In this document: piece by piece, positions 1 to 8,556 of the stretch
Position numbering within the stretch: the first letter of the stretch is position 1
Layout: the number at the start of each line of letters is the position of its first letter
From: Rickettsia typhi
GTDB taxonomy: Bacteria; Pseudomonadota; Alphaproteobacteria; Rickettsiales; UBA1997
Reading direction: 5' to 3'
DNA: 19,240 nucleotides
NCBI GenBank assembly: GCA_945874115.1
Contig: CAMCFD010000021.1
Location: 1 to 19,240 of the forward strand
Program-made: the position numbers and the translations under genes
The notes under the pieces: model-generated
Database searches by the model: none
What the model was told of the DNA's origin: nothing
The model's input: the letters and a program-made list of their open reading frames with translations, nothing else

Positions 1-138
1 AAAAATGTTATGGAAATTTCTGATTTAGAACAAGCGCAAAAATTGCTGAAAATGGTTGATGCGCTTGAAGATTGCGACGATGTGCAAAATGTTTGCGGAA
101 ATTATTCTTTTAGCGAAGAAATCGTAGATAAATTATAA
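1..138 (+). CDS. yebC: YebC/PmpR-family regulator, C-terminal fragment
   Basis: Frame 1 is open from the window edge to a TAA at 136-138 and gives 45 residues. The stretch LLKMVDALEDCDDVQNVCGN matches the C-terminal signature of the YebC/TACO1 family, usually ALEDxDDVQNVYxNF. Family members act as transcriptional regulators or as translation factors that help ribosomes through difficult motifs. Only the end of the gene is present, so nothing can be said about its start or promoter. The next gene starts 16 bases downstream on the same strand, so co-transcription is possible. The usual neighbours ruvC, ruvA and ruvB are not seen on this side. The family call is well supported despite the truncation, because the ALED-DDVQNV block is distinctive. 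Confidence 0.85.
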   Translation, partial: KNVMEISDLEQAQKLLKMVDALEDCDDVQNVCGNYSFSEEIVDKL

Positions 139-154
139 TCTTTAAAGTGAATAA

Positions 155-1267
155 ATGACTTTAAAAAGAAAACTAAATATTTCATTTATAGTTTTGTTTC
201 TGGCCTTTATTCTTGCACCTTTGTTCGATAATATTTTTCATATTTCTCCCGTCAAAAATCTTTTTGAAAATAGGGTTTTGTCTGGCTTGCCAAAAAATCC
301 ACAAACGCTTAGAGAAACTTCAGACTATCCACGAAAATTCGATAATTTCTTTAATGACAATTATGGCTTTCGCAAAACTTTGATTTCGATAAACAGTTGG
401 CTTATGGACAATGTTTTCAATCAGTCGCCAGACAACAGAGCAATGATTGGCAAGGATGGCTGGCTTTATTTCGACAATAATAATTCTTTGATTGACGCGC
501 AAGGTTTGGCGAAAATTAGCGATAGAAAAATTGAGATTGCTGCGAATTCTTTGATAAAAAATTGGCACAATTTGCGGGCGCAAAATATTGATTATTTATT
601 TGTGATTGCGGCTGATAAAACTTCGATTTATCCTGAGTTTTTGCCGGATTTTATTAAAGTTTCGCGAAAAAATCGGCGCATCGATAAGTTGATAAAGGTG
701 CTGAAAAATAAAGAGCCGAATTTTCCGCTGATTGATTTGCGCGAGATTTTGCTTGAGGCGAAGAAAAATGAAGTGATTTATCACAAGACCGACACCCATT
801 GGAACCGCAGAGGCGCTCATTATGGCTATGTTGAGATTATGAAAAAATTGGGGCTTGATTATAACAAAAGAAGCGAGTTTAGGAATTTTGAAGACGCTTT
901 TCATGTTGGCGATATTGCTCAAATTATGAATATGAGGCTTGGAAATGAGAATCTTGATTTGCGCGCAAATTTTGAGGAAAAATGGTTTATTATAAAGCCA
1001 ACGAAAGAAGAGAAAAAAGATTTTCGTAAGGCAGAATTTTTCAGTAATCACGATGAAAATCTGCCGGTTTTGTTTGTTTATAAAGATTCATTTTTTGACA
1101 ATATGACATATTTTATGGCGCAACATTTTTCGCGAAGCTATTTTGTCAACGAATTTCCTTGCGATTTGAACATTGATGTGGTACAAAAATATAAATCAAA
1201 TATTGTCATTCAACAGTTTTGGGAAGGCAGAATTGAGGAAGTTGTTAATAAATGTAAAATAAAATAA
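155..1267 (+). CDS. AlgJ/AlgX-like SGNH-fold O-acyltransferase, membrane anchored
   Basis: This 370-residue protein has an N-terminal hydrophobic segment (about residues 8-24) that should act as a signal anchor, placing the rest in the periplasm. The block KTDTHWNRRGA (residues 211-221) is the Asp-x-His signature of the AlgJ/AlgX/WssI family, with D213 and H215. KDSF around S312 fits the catalytic serine, so a complete SGNH-type triad appears present. AlgJ and AlgX add acetyl groups to exopolysaccharides such as alginate. No alginate, cellulose or MBOAT gene is visible here, so the substrate is unknown. The gene has no spacer before argC: its TAA at 1265-1267 is followed directly by the argC ATG, suggesting translational coupling. 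The ribosome binding site is weak. The family call is solid; acetylation of a cell-surface glycan is inference. Confidence 0.8.
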   Translation: MTLKRKLNISFIVLFLAFILAPLFDNIFHISPVKNLFENRVLSGLPKNPQTLRETSDYPRKFDNFFNDNYGFRKTLISINSWLMDNVFNQSPDNRAMIGKDGWLYFDNNNSLIDAQGLAKISDRKIEIAANSLIKNWHNLRAQNIDYLFVIAADKTSIYPEFLPDFIKVSRKNRRIDKLIKVLKNKEPNFPLIDLREILLEAKKNEVIYHKTDTHWNRRGAHYGYVEIMKKLGLDYNKRSEFRNFEDAFHVGDIAQIMNMRLGNENLDLRANFEEKWFIIKPTKEEKKDFRKAEFFSNHDENLPVLFVYKDSFFDNMTYFMAQHFSRSYFVNEFPCDLNIDVVQKYKSNIVIQQFWEGRIEEVVNKCKIK

Positions 1268-2317
1268 ATGAAAAAATTAAATGTCGCAATTATTGGCGCT
1301 TCAGGCTATACTGGTGCTGAGTTGATAAGAATTTTGCTTAATCACTCAAATGTGCAAATTAAAGCGTTGATTGCTAATTCGAATGCGGGGCAAAAAATTG
1401 AAGAAATTTATCCGCATTTGATCCATTTTTCTTTGCCGGTTTTGCAAAAAATTGAAGAGGTGAATTTTTCTGAAATTGATGTCGCATTTTGTTGTTTGCC
1501 GCACACAACTTCGCAAGAAATTATCAAAAAATTGATGGACAATAAAAATTTATCCCATCTTAAAATTCTTGATTTGTCAGCAGATTTCAGGCTTGAAAAT
1601 GTCGATGATTATAAAAAATGGTATGGTCATGAACATATCGCTCCAAGCTTACAGCCGCAAGCTGTTTATGGATTGTCAGAAATTCACAGAGACAAAATTA
1701 AAAAGACAAATTTGGTCGCATGCCCCGGATGTTATCCAACTTCGGCTTTGTTGCCACTGATTCCATTGCTTCAAAATAATTTGATTAAAAAAGAGGGAAT
1801 TATAATTGATTCGAAGTCTGGCGCAACTGGCGCAGGAAGATCTTTGAAAACGGGAAATTTATTTTGTGAAGTTAATAATTCAGTTAAAGCTTATTCAATT
1901 GGCAAACACAGACATGTTGGAGAAATTGAGCAAGAGCTTGTTAAAGCTGCGAAATCGGGTCTTGAAATTGATTTTACGCCGCATTTAATTCCGATAAATC
2001 GCGGAATTATTTCTACAATTTACGCTGATGTTAGCGATGGATTTTCGATTGATGACATAAAAAATTGCTTGCAAGTTAAATATGAAAGTGAATATTTTGT
2101 AAATGTGATTGAAAATGAACCAAATATTTCTGATGTTGTAGGCACGAATTTTTGCGTAATTTCTGTCAATAAAGCGAGAACTAAAAATAAAGTTATCATA
2201 GTTTCTGTGATTGACAATCTTTGTAAAGGTGCGTCAGGACAGGCTGTTCAGAATATGAATATCTTGTTTGGTTTCGATGAAAGATCGGGTTTAATTAATG
2301 CTCCACTTTTTCCGTAA
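1268..2317 (+). CDS. argC: N-acetyl-gamma-glutamyl-phosphate reductase
   Basis: This 349-residue enzyme carries out the third step of arginine synthesis, the NADPH-dependent reduction of N-acetylglutamyl phosphate to the semialdehyde, in the cytosol. The N-terminal GASGYTGAELIRIL (residues 10-23) is the dinucleotide-binding motif. ACPGCYPT (151-158) carries the catalytic Cys155. HRHVGEI (214-220) supplies the general-base histidine, most likely H216. SKSGATGAGR lies near residues 182-191. Length and motif order are normal for the family. The start codon directly follows the stop of the acyltransferase gene, so argC probably depends on upstream transcription and re-initiating ribosomes. No other arg gene is nearby. 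Rickettsia lacks the pathway, so argC points to a less reduced genome. A GC-rich hairpin pair follows at 2330-2361. Confidence 0.95.
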   Translation: MKKLNVAIIGASGYTGAELIRILLNHSNVQIKALIANSNAGQKIEEIYPHLIHFSLPVLQKIEEVNFSEIDVAFCCLPHTTSQEIIKKLMDNKNLSHLKILDLSADFRLENVDDYKKWYGHEHIAPSLQPQAVYGLSEIHRDKIKKTNLVACPGCYPTSALLPLIPLLQNNLIKKEGIIIDSKSGATGAGRSLKTGNLFCEVNNSVKAYSIGKHRHVGEIEQELVKAAKSGLEIDFTPHLIPINRGIISTIYADVSDGFSIDDIKNCLQVKYESEYFVNVIENEPNISDVVGTNFCVISVNKARTKNKVIIVSVIDNLCKGASGQAVQNMNILFGFDERSGLINAPLFP

Positions 2318-2329
2318 TAACTGATTTGA

Positions 2330-2361
2330 GCCCCAAAAAACGGGGCGGTGCTTATGCGCCG
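2330..2361 (+). terminator. Tandem GC-rich hairpins after argC
   Basis: Two adjacent stem-loops are visible. The first pairs GCCCC (2330-2334) with GGGGC (2342-2346) around an A-rich loop. The second pairs CGGTGC (2346-2351) with GCGCCG (2356-2361) around a TTAT loop, with one G-U pair. They sit 12 bases after the argC stop and 27 bases before the lipoprotein start. No clean T-run follows, so this is either a weak or Rho-assisted terminator or a structured leader or processing element for the next gene. The local G+C stands far above the AT-rich surroundings, which supports conserved structure. The strand is assumed from gene direction. Confidence 0.5.
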
Positions 2362-2388
2362 AACAATCTTTAAAACAAAAGTTTATTT

Positions 2389-2562
2389 ATGAAAATAAAT
2401 ATTTTTATTTTGTTAGCGGTTTGCGTGACTCTTTCTGGTTGTAATAAACACGAACCTTCTGATGTTTCTTGTCTTTATCAATATTATGGTAAAGATGAAA
2501 AGCAGCCATGCGCCAAGCGTTATAGGCTTATTGCAGTTGGAAGCAGGCCTTCGCAAGAATAA
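2389..2562 (+). CDS. Small lipoprotein, 57 residues
   Basis: The frame from the ATG at 2389 to the TAA at 2562 encodes 57 residues. It has a short basic start, a hydrophobic core (residues 4-15) and a lipobox LSGC with Cys18, the pattern cut by signal peptidase II. The mature part would be about 40 residues, with cysteines at positions 28 and 41 that could form a disulfide and a basic KRYR patch. No family was recognised. Small entericidin- or YifL-like lipoproteins of this size occur in many proteobacteria, but no specific match is claimed. It lies between argC and mnmE on the same strand, 71 bases after argC and 86 before mnmE. The lipobox plus an intact frame makes a real gene likely; its function is unknown. 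Confidence 0.7.
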   Translation: MKINIFILLAVCVTLSGCNKHEPSDVSCLYQYYGKDEKQPCAKRYRLIAVGSRPSQE

Positions 2563-2648
2563 TTTCTTTTGTTGGCGCGAAATAGTTTTCTGAAAAAATC
2601 TAAAAATTCGCGATTTTTCTTCGACAAAAAAATCTGATAAATATTGAA

Positions 2649-3971
2649 ATGACAACAATTTTTGCTCCAATTACGGCAATAGGAATTTCTGGTGTTGCAA
2701 CAGTTCGAATCTCTGGCGACAAGGCTTTGTGGTGCTTAAAACAACTTGGCGTTAATAATTTGCCGCGCGCTAATCAAGTTAAATTTGCGAAAATTTTTGA
2801 TCAAAAAAACTCTGAATTAATTGACGAAACTGTTGTTGCATTTTTTCAAGCTCCGCACAGTTTTACGGGTGAAGATGTTGTTGAAATCAGCATTCACGGC
2901 TCGCCCTATATTTTAAAAAAGTTAATTCAAGTTTTATCAAGTTTTGACAGAGTTAGAATGGCGCAGCCCGGCGAGTTTTCGAAAATCGCATTTCTAAACG
3001 GAAAAATTGATTTGGTTCAGGCCGAAGCAATTGTCGATTTGATAAAATCTGAAACCGAAGCGCAACATCAACAAGCCTTGAAACAATTAAGTGGAGAGCT
3101 TGGAAGAATTTATGATAATTGGCGAACTTCGATAATTGAAATTTTAGCGTTAATCGAAAGTTTTATTGATTTTCCCGATGAAGATTTGCCTGATTATGTG
3201 ATTGATGAAGCGACGAAAAAAGTTAGAAAGTTGAGCGATGAAATTTCGCTTCACTTAAACGATAATAAGCGCGGACAAAAAATAAAAGATGGTTTGAGTC
3301 TTGCTATTATTGGCTCTCCAAATGTCGGAAAATCTAGCTTGTTGAATTTTTTGGCAAAAAGTGAAGTTGCAATTGTGTCAGAAATTGCCGGAACGACGCG
3401 AGACATAATTGAAATTCATCTTGATATTGCGGGCGTTGCCGTAAAAATCGCCGACACTGCAGGAATTCGTGAAAGTGAAGATAGAATTGAGCAAGAGGGA
3501 ATTAAGCGCGCGTTAAAAAAAGCGCAAGATGCAGATTTGAAGATTATCTTGGTTGACGCGGCCGATAAAGGGTTTGAGACAGATTTTGGTTCGCAAAATT
3601 CGCAAAATGTCATCACGGTTTTAAATAAAATAGATTTAGTTGGCGAGGTTTTAGAAAAATCTGCGCAAAATTATGATGTAGGAATTTCTTTAAAAACTGG
3701 TGAAAATCTTGAAGTGTTGCTAAAAAAACTCGAAGAAAAAGTTTTGGAAATATTGCCAAAACAGGCTAATCCATTGATTACGCAAGAAAGATATCGTGTT
3801 GCACTTTCGCAAGCTTTAGATTCTCTTGCTAATTTTTCGCTTGAAAAAAACATCGAACTTGCGGCCGAAGATTTACGAATTGCGTCTTATGAAATCGCGA
3901 AAATAACGGGAAGAATCGATGTTGACGATATTTTAGACGTGGTGTTTTCGAAATTTTGCATCGGGAAATAA
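2649..3971 (+). CDS. mnmE: tRNA uridine-5-carboxymethylaminomethyl modification GTPase MnmE (TrmE)
   Basis: This 440-residue protein partners MnmG (GidA) to modify the wobble uridine U34 of several tRNAs. The N-terminal folate-binding domain begins TIFAPITAIGISGVATVRISG. The helical domain is split by a GTPase domain with P-loop GSPNVGKS (222-229), switch motif GTTRD (247-251), DTAG (269-272) and NKID (326-329). The protein ends FCIGK, the invariant C-terminal motif with Cys437 used in catalysis. Length is typical. In many bacteria mnmE lies next to mnmG or rnpA; here it stands between a small lipoprotein gene and a convergent polA, so it may be transcribed alone. No strong ribosome binding site is seen before the ATG, but the start agrees with family N-termini. 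Confidence 0.96.
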   Translation: MTTIFAPITAIGISGVATVRISGDKALWCLKQLGVNNLPRANQVKFAKIFDQKNSELIDETVVAFFQAPHSFTGEDVVEISIHGSPYILKKLIQVLSSFDRVRMAQPGEFSKIAFLNGKIDLVQAEAIVDLIKSETEAQHQQALKQLSGELGRIYDNWRTSIIEILALIESFIDFPDEDLPDYVIDEATKKVRKLSDEISLHLNDNKRGQKIKDGLSLAIIGSPNVGKSSLLNFLAKSEVAIVSEIAGTTRDIIEIHLDIAGVAVKIADTAGIRESEDRIEQEGIKRALKKAQDADLKIILVDAADKGFETDFGSQNSQNVITVLNKIDLVGEVLEKSAQNYDVGISLKTGENLEVLLKKLEEKVLEILPKQANPLITQERYRVALSQALDSLANFSLEKNIELAAEDLRIASYEIAKITGRIDVDDILDVVFSKFCIGK

Positions 3972-4134
3972 ATTTATCGCGTTGATCGTTATTTCTTCAA
4001 GATCTTTCGCATCTTGCATTGCGTCAATTGTTAAACTTCTCAATTTCTGATTTATGTGGGGCTGTTAGCAAAATCTAGTTTTTATCATTTTCTTCGGTTA
4101 TTGCAATTTTAAAATCGCTTTTAGAATGCATTTC

Positions 4135-6942
4135 CTATTTCCATTCTTTTCCAATCTCAACATCAACTTTCAGTGCAACGTCAAAAATCATCGCGTTTTC
4201 CATTTCTGTTTTAACAATTTGAGCAACATTTTCGGCTTCATTTTCGGGTGCCTCGATAATTAATTCATCATGAATTTGCAAAATCATTTTTGCATTTGGC
4301 GCAATCTCTGACAATTTTTTATCAAGTTTAATCATCGCTTTTTTGATGATATCGGCCGCGCTTCCCTGAATTGGTGCGTTAATCGCCAGTCTTTCAGATT
4401 CTGCGCGAACCATGCCATTTTTATCGTTAATGCCATTTATAAAACATTTTCTGCCGCCAATTGTTTCAACAAAGCCGTTTTGATGTGCCAATTCTTTATA
4501 TTTCGCCATATATTCTTCAATTCCGGGATAAGTTTTGAAGTAAGATTTTATGTAATCTGACGCTTCAGTTCGCGAAATTTTTAGCTGTTTCGCAAGCCCA
4601 AATGCGCTGATTCCATAAACTATGCCAAAATTAATTGCCTTGGCTTTTGATCTAATTTCTGAAGTGACATCGCTTTCACTAAGCCCAAAAACCTGTGCCG
4701 CGGTGATTTGGTGAATGTCTTTATTTTCTTTGAATGCCAAAATTAAATTGTCGATTTTAGCAATCGCCGCAATTACGCGCAGTTCAATTTGTGAATAGTC
4801 AGCCGAGATTAACAAGTTGCCTTTTTGAGCGATAAAACATTCGCGAATTTTTTTGCCGTCCGCGGTTTTTATCGGAATGTTTTGTAAATTCGGATTGCTA
4901 GAGCTAAGCCTTCCCGTGATCGTCGTCGTTGTTGAAAAATTTGTGTGAATGCGCCCAGTTCTTTCGTTAATTTCTTTCGGAAGCGCGTCGGTGTAGGTGT
5001 TTTTCAATTTTGAAAATTTGCGAAATTCTAAAACTTTGCTCGCGATTTCGTTTCCTTCAAGATCTAATTCTTCTAAAACACTTGATTTTGTTGAAAGAGC
5101 GCCGGTTTTCTTTGATTTTTTCGAAGATTCTAATCCCATTTTTTCGAACAAAATTTTCGACAATTGTTGCGTTGAAGCAATGTTAAATTCTTCGCCGGCA
5201 AGCTGATAAATTTCTTTGGTTAGCTGCTTAATTTTTTCTTCAAATTCTTTCGAAAGAATTGCTAATTTTTGCGTATCAACTTTTACGCCGACATTTTCCA
5301 TCTTCGCAAGCACTGAAATTAAAGGCTTCTCGAATGATTGATAAGAATTTGTAAGTTTTTGCTCGAAAATTTTTGGCGATAAAATTTTGTATAATTGCCA
5401 CAAAGCAAAATTTTTGAATGAATAAAATTCTTGCTTTTTTTCAAGATTTTCAAACTCGGCGGGAATTCTTGATTTTTCAAGTTCGCTGAAAATTTTATCG
5501 AATCCAAAAGCTGAAATATCTTCGACTAAATTCATGTCAACTAAATCGCGAAAACTGTTTCTGACCGAAGAATTTAATAAGTGATTAATTAAACACACAT
5601 CTTCGAAAGACTTGATCTGTATGGGTTTTTCTGTGAGCGGTAAAAATAAACGTAAAAACTTTTTAGTGTCAAAAAATATTTTTTTTATCGCCGAATCTTG
5701 TAAAATTTCTATAAATTGATTTATAAAAAACTCACTTGTAAAACTTTTCTCACTTTCTTTTTTTTCTTCAAAATTAAATAAATCAACTTTAAGATTTGGT
5801 GATTTTTCTATATTTTCAACCTCAAAATAGAAAATTTCTTTCAAAACTTCATCCTGCTTTATCGTTGAAATTGTAAGGATTGAAGGCGTTGTGAAATTTT
5901 CTTCAAAATCAATAATTACGATTTCATTTTCTAAAATATTTTTTGTTAATTTTAAAAATTCTACTTCGTTCTCAATTTTTATTTTCTTTATTTCATGAAA
6001 ATCTGCAGACTTCATTTGAGAAGTTTTTCCTGCAATTTTTTGTGAATTAGGAAGCTCTTGATTGATAATTTCCGCAGAAATATTGAATTCTTTCTTCACG
6101 CGTTCAACCAATGATCTAAAGCCTTGGTCGCCAATAAATTTAATTAATTTATGCGGATCAATATTTTTTACCGCCAAATCTTCTTCACTAATTCCAAGCT
6201 CAACATCTTCTTTTAATGCAATCAAAATTTTCGATAATTTCGCATTTTCAACGCCATCTTTCAACATTTGGCGGCGTTTTTCTTGTTTTATGTCGTCAAG
6301 ATTTTCGAAAATATTTTCAAGAGTGCCATATTTATCGATTAATTCTGCCGCAGTTTTTGGGCCAATTCCTCTTACTCCCGGAACGTTATCGGAAGAATCT
6401 CCCATTAATGACAAAATGTCTAAAACTTTATCTGGCATCACCGCAAATTTTTCCTTAACTTCATTTGCGCCAATCATTTTGTTTTTCATCGCGTCATACA
6501 TCGAAACTTTATCGTCGACAAGCTGCATCAAATCTTTGTCGGACGACACAATTAACACATCATAATCTTTCTTCGAATATTGTTTCGCAAGCGTTGCAAT
6601 AATATCATCAGCTTCAAAACCGATTTTTTCTAATATCGCTAAATTCAGTGATTCTGCGGCTTCACGCACAAGCGGAAATTGTGGAATTAAATCTTCAGGA
6701 CAAGGCGGACGATTGGCTTTGTAAGCAGGATAAATGTCATTTCGAAAAGTTTTCGAGCCTGAATCAAACACAACCGCAACGTGGCTCACATGAAGGCTTG
6801 CGAGCAATTTGATTAACATGTTCGTAAAACCATAAACCGCGCCAACTGGTGTCCCGTCTTTTCTGGTGAGTGGAGGAAGAGAATGAAAAGCGCGAAAAAC
6901 AAAACCATATCCGTCGATTAGTGCGATTTTTTTATCTGTCAT
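4135..6942 (-). CDS. polA: DNA polymerase I
   Basis: This 935-residue repair and lagging-strand maturation polymerase has the full three-part layout. The 5'-3' nuclease covers about residues 1-290, with IALIDGYGFVFRAFH at the start, FEADDIIATLAK (109-120), SSDKDLMQL (133-141) and the helix-three-turn-helix GDSSDNVPGVRGIGPKTAAEL (181-201). The middle segment (about 320-530) corresponds to the 3'-5' exonuclease domain but looks degenerate: a DxE-like pair remains near D345/E347, while the later metal-ligand motifs are not recognisable. The polymerase domain has motif A ADYSQIELR (714-722), motif B RSKAKAINFGIVYG (764-777) and motif C QIHDELIIEAP (889-899). It is the last gene of a minus-strand series 37 bases after the metallo-hydrolase gene, and it converges on mnmE. 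The call is firm; loss of proofreading is inference. Confidence 0.96.
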   Translation of the reverse strand: MTDKKIALIDGYGFVFRAFHSLPPLTRKDGTPVGAVYGFTNMLIKLLASLHVSHVAVVFDSGSKTFRNDIYPAYKANRPPCPEDLIPQFPLVREAAESLNLAILEKIGFEADDIIATLAKQYSKKDYDVLIVSSDKDLMQLVDDKVSMYDAMKNKMIGANEVKEKFAVMPDKVLDILSLMGDSSDNVPGVRGIGPKTAAELIDKYGTLENIFENLDDIKQEKRRQMLKDGVENAKLSKILIALKEDVELGISEEDLAVKNIDPHKLIKFIGDQGFRSLVERVKKEFNISAEIINQELPNSQKIAGKTSQMKSADFHEIKKIKIENEVEFLKLTKNILENEIVIIDFEENFTTPSILTISTIKQDEVLKEIFYFEVENIEKSPNLKVDLFNFEEKKESEKSFTSEFFINQFIEILQDSAIKKIFFDTKKFLRLFLPLTEKPIQIKSFEDVCLINHLLNSSVRNSFRDLVDMNLVEDISAFGFDKIFSELEKSRIPAEFENLEKKQEFYSFKNFALWQLYKILSPKIFEQKLTNSYQSFEKPLISVLAKMENVGVKVDTQKLAILSKEFEEKIKQLTKEIYQLAGEEFNIASTQQLSKILFEKMGLESSKKSKKTGALSTKSSVLEELDLEGNEIASKVLEFRKFSKLKNTYTDALPKEINERTGRIHTNFSTTTTITGRLSSSNPNLQNIPIKTADGKKIRECFIAQKGNLLISADYSQIELRVIAAIAKIDNLILAFKENKDIHQITAAQVFGLSESDVTSEIRSKAKAINFGIVYGISAFGLAKQLKISRTEASDYIKSYFKTYPGIEEYMAKYKELAHQNGFVETIGGRKCFINGINDKNGMVRAESERLAINAPIQGSAADIIKKAMIKLDKKLSEIAPNAKMILQIHDELIIEAPENEAENVAQIVKTEMENAMIFDVALKVDVEIGKEWK

Positions 6943-6979
6943 TTTCGATGTTGTTAATTTTTATGCGCGATTGTCGATG

Positions 6980-7855
6980 CTAAAATTTATTAAGCGGCAA
7001 GCGTAAATAAGCGATTCCGTTATCTTTAGCTTTTGGTAATCTTGCGGCACAAATATTGACTTGAATTGAAGGTAATAATAATTTTGGAACTGCTAAAGTC
7101 GCGTCGCGCTTGGTTCTTTTTTCAATAAATTCGCCGCGCGATATTTTTTCATTGGCTAAAATATTATTTTTCTTCTGATCACCAACTGTTGAAACACAAG
7201 CCAATTCGCGGTTTTGCGGCGGATAATCATGCGCGGTATAAATTTTAACATCGTCGCCAAGCGCAAATATTTTTTGCAGCGAATTGTAAGATTCTTCAAC
7301 GCTTCCACCCGGAAAATCACAGCGCGCCGTTCCTACGTCTGGCATAAAAATTACGTCGCCAACAAAAATTGCGTCACCAATTTTATAGCAATAACAAGAC
7401 GGCGTGTGGCCGGGTGTGTGAATTACTTCAACTTCTAATTCACCGATTTTAAATTTTTCGCCGTCATGAAAAAGTCTGTCGAACTGAGATCCATCAAGTG
7501 GAATTTTATTTTGCAGTCGAAAAACCGGCGCCCAATATTTTAAAACATCAACAATTCGTGCGCCAATCGCCGTTTTTACCGATTTTCCCCAGTCTTTTTC
7601 TAGCGCGATATTTTTGATATAATCGGCTGCACTCAAATGATCAGCGTGAATGTGGGTTTCTAAAATCCACTCAAGTTTTAATTTGTTCGATTCGATATAT
7701 TCAATTAATTCATCAGCCGATTTTGTAGAAGTTCGCGCCGCAAAATGATCATAATTCAAGACAGAATCAATTATCGCCGCCGCGCCTGTTTTAGGGTCGC
7801 TAATGACATAAGAAAAAGCGGCAGTTTCTTGGTCGTAAAAATCTTTTATTTGCAT
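6980..7855 (-). CDS. Metallo-beta-lactamase-fold hydrolase of the ETHE1/Blh persulfide dioxygenase-like group
   Basis: This 291-residue protein carries the metal-binding signature THIHADH (67-73), a further HTPGHTPS (146-153) with H150, the D180-containing segment GTARCDFPGG, and H209 in TAHDY. The order and spacing fit the ETHE1/Blh branch, whose studied members oxidise glutathione persulfide to sulfite using one iron, with H68, H70 and H150-type residues, D180 and H209 around the metal site. The neighbour upstream is a membrane rhodanese, which agrees with persulfide or sulfide detoxification. In Agrobacterium and Xylella, Blh genes are under the sulfide sensor BigR; no bigR is seen here. 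It starts 135 bases after the rhodanese stop and ends 37 bases before polA. The fold is certain; the exact substrate is inference. Confidence 0.85.
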   Translation of the reverse strand: MQIKDFYDQETAAFSYVISDPKTGAAAIIDSVLNYDHFAARTSTKSADELIEYIESNKLKLEWILETHIHADHLSAADYIKNIALEKDWGKSVKTAIGARIVDVLKYWAPVFRLQNKIPLDGSQFDRLFHDGEKFKIGELEVEVIHTPGHTPSCYCYKIGDAIFVGDVIFMPDVGTARCDFPGGSVEESYNSLQKIFALGDDVKIYTAHDYPPQNRELACVSTVGDQKKNNILANEKISRGEFIEKRTKRDATLAVPKLLLPSIQVNICAARLPKAKDNGIAYLRLPLNKF

Positions 7856-7990
7856 ATTCTAGTTTTTAAAAATTAATTTTAGACGATTTTCTGCGAGTAA
7901 TATCAAGTTTGTAAGGCAAAAAATTCACGCAAAAAAATGTTGTTTAAGTTCGTTATTCAGGCAAAATAAAGTAATATTTAGCGTGAAAAT

Positions 7991-8518
7991 TTATTTATTC
8001 CACGGCATTTTCGACAAAAATTTCGCCATTCCGCACCAATCTATTATTGCGGTGAACATAAGCCCGAAGCCAATAAAGGCGGGCAGGGCGATGAAGTTGA
8101 AATTAACGAAAAATGTCAAAAGGCAGCCAACAAACACCAATAAACCGGCGGTTAATCTAACTTGTCTCTCAATTGACATGCTGAATTTGGCGCCTTCGTG
8201 AGGTCGCGAGGTTTCAAGTCCGCGTTCGCTCCAGCCTAAAATTCCACCTTCTAAATTATAAATATCAAGCGCCGGATTTTCGCTTAATAATTGCGTGCAA
8301 GCCCGACTTGAGCGTCCGCCGCGTTGGCAATGTAAAATGATTTTTTTGTCGCGAAATTCGTGCGGAATTTTATCTTCACTAATTTGGCCAATTGGAATTA
8401 AACACGAGCCTTTTATCGATTGATGTTGATGTTCTGAATGTTCGCGAACGTCAATTATACAAGCTTCTTTGCTTTCAAGCCATTGCTTTGCAATTTCTGG
8501 TTTTATTTGTTTTATCAT
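7991..8518 (-). CDS. ygaP: YgaP-like inner-membrane rhodanese (rhodanese + DUF2892)
   Basis: This 175-residue protein has a rhodanese domain (about 1-105) followed by a two-helix membrane module (about 120-160). The active-site loop HCQRGGRS (63-70) supplies the sulfur-carrying Cys64. The C-terminal part reads SIERQVRLTAGLLVFVG, then a second helix, then WCGMAKFLSKMPWNK, the typical DUF2892 ending of E. coli YgaP. YgaP-type proteins transfer sulfane sulfur at the cytosolic membrane face. A GAGGA ribosome binding site lies about seven bases before the ATG, and a promoter match is seen at 8557-8584. It is the first gene of a minus-strand group with an ETHE1-like hydrolase and polA, so a shared role in reactive sulfur handling is likely. 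The architecture is clear; the physiological donor is unknown. Confidence 0.88.
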   Translation of the reverse strand: MIKQIKPEIAKQWLESKEACIIDVREHSEHQHQSIKGSCLIPIGQISEDKIPHEFRDKKIILHCQRGGRSSRACTQLLSENPALDIYNLEGGILGWSERGLETSRPHEGAKFSMSIERQVRLTAGLLVFVGCLLTFFVNFNFIALPAFIGFGLMFTAIIDWCGMAKFLSKMPWNK

Positions 8519-8556
8519 ATAAAAATCCTCAAAAAATAGTTAATTTCCTAATAAAA

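Noticed and set aside
596..1051. 151-codon open frame on the minus strand
   Set aside because: It is antisense to the acyltransferase, whose catalytic motifs fix the coding strand, and it has no recognisable domain.
6062..6565. 167-codon plus-strand open frame
   Set aside because: It is the shadow of the 5'-3' nuclease domain of polA; the product is Ser/Phe-rich as expected from reversed AT-rich codons.
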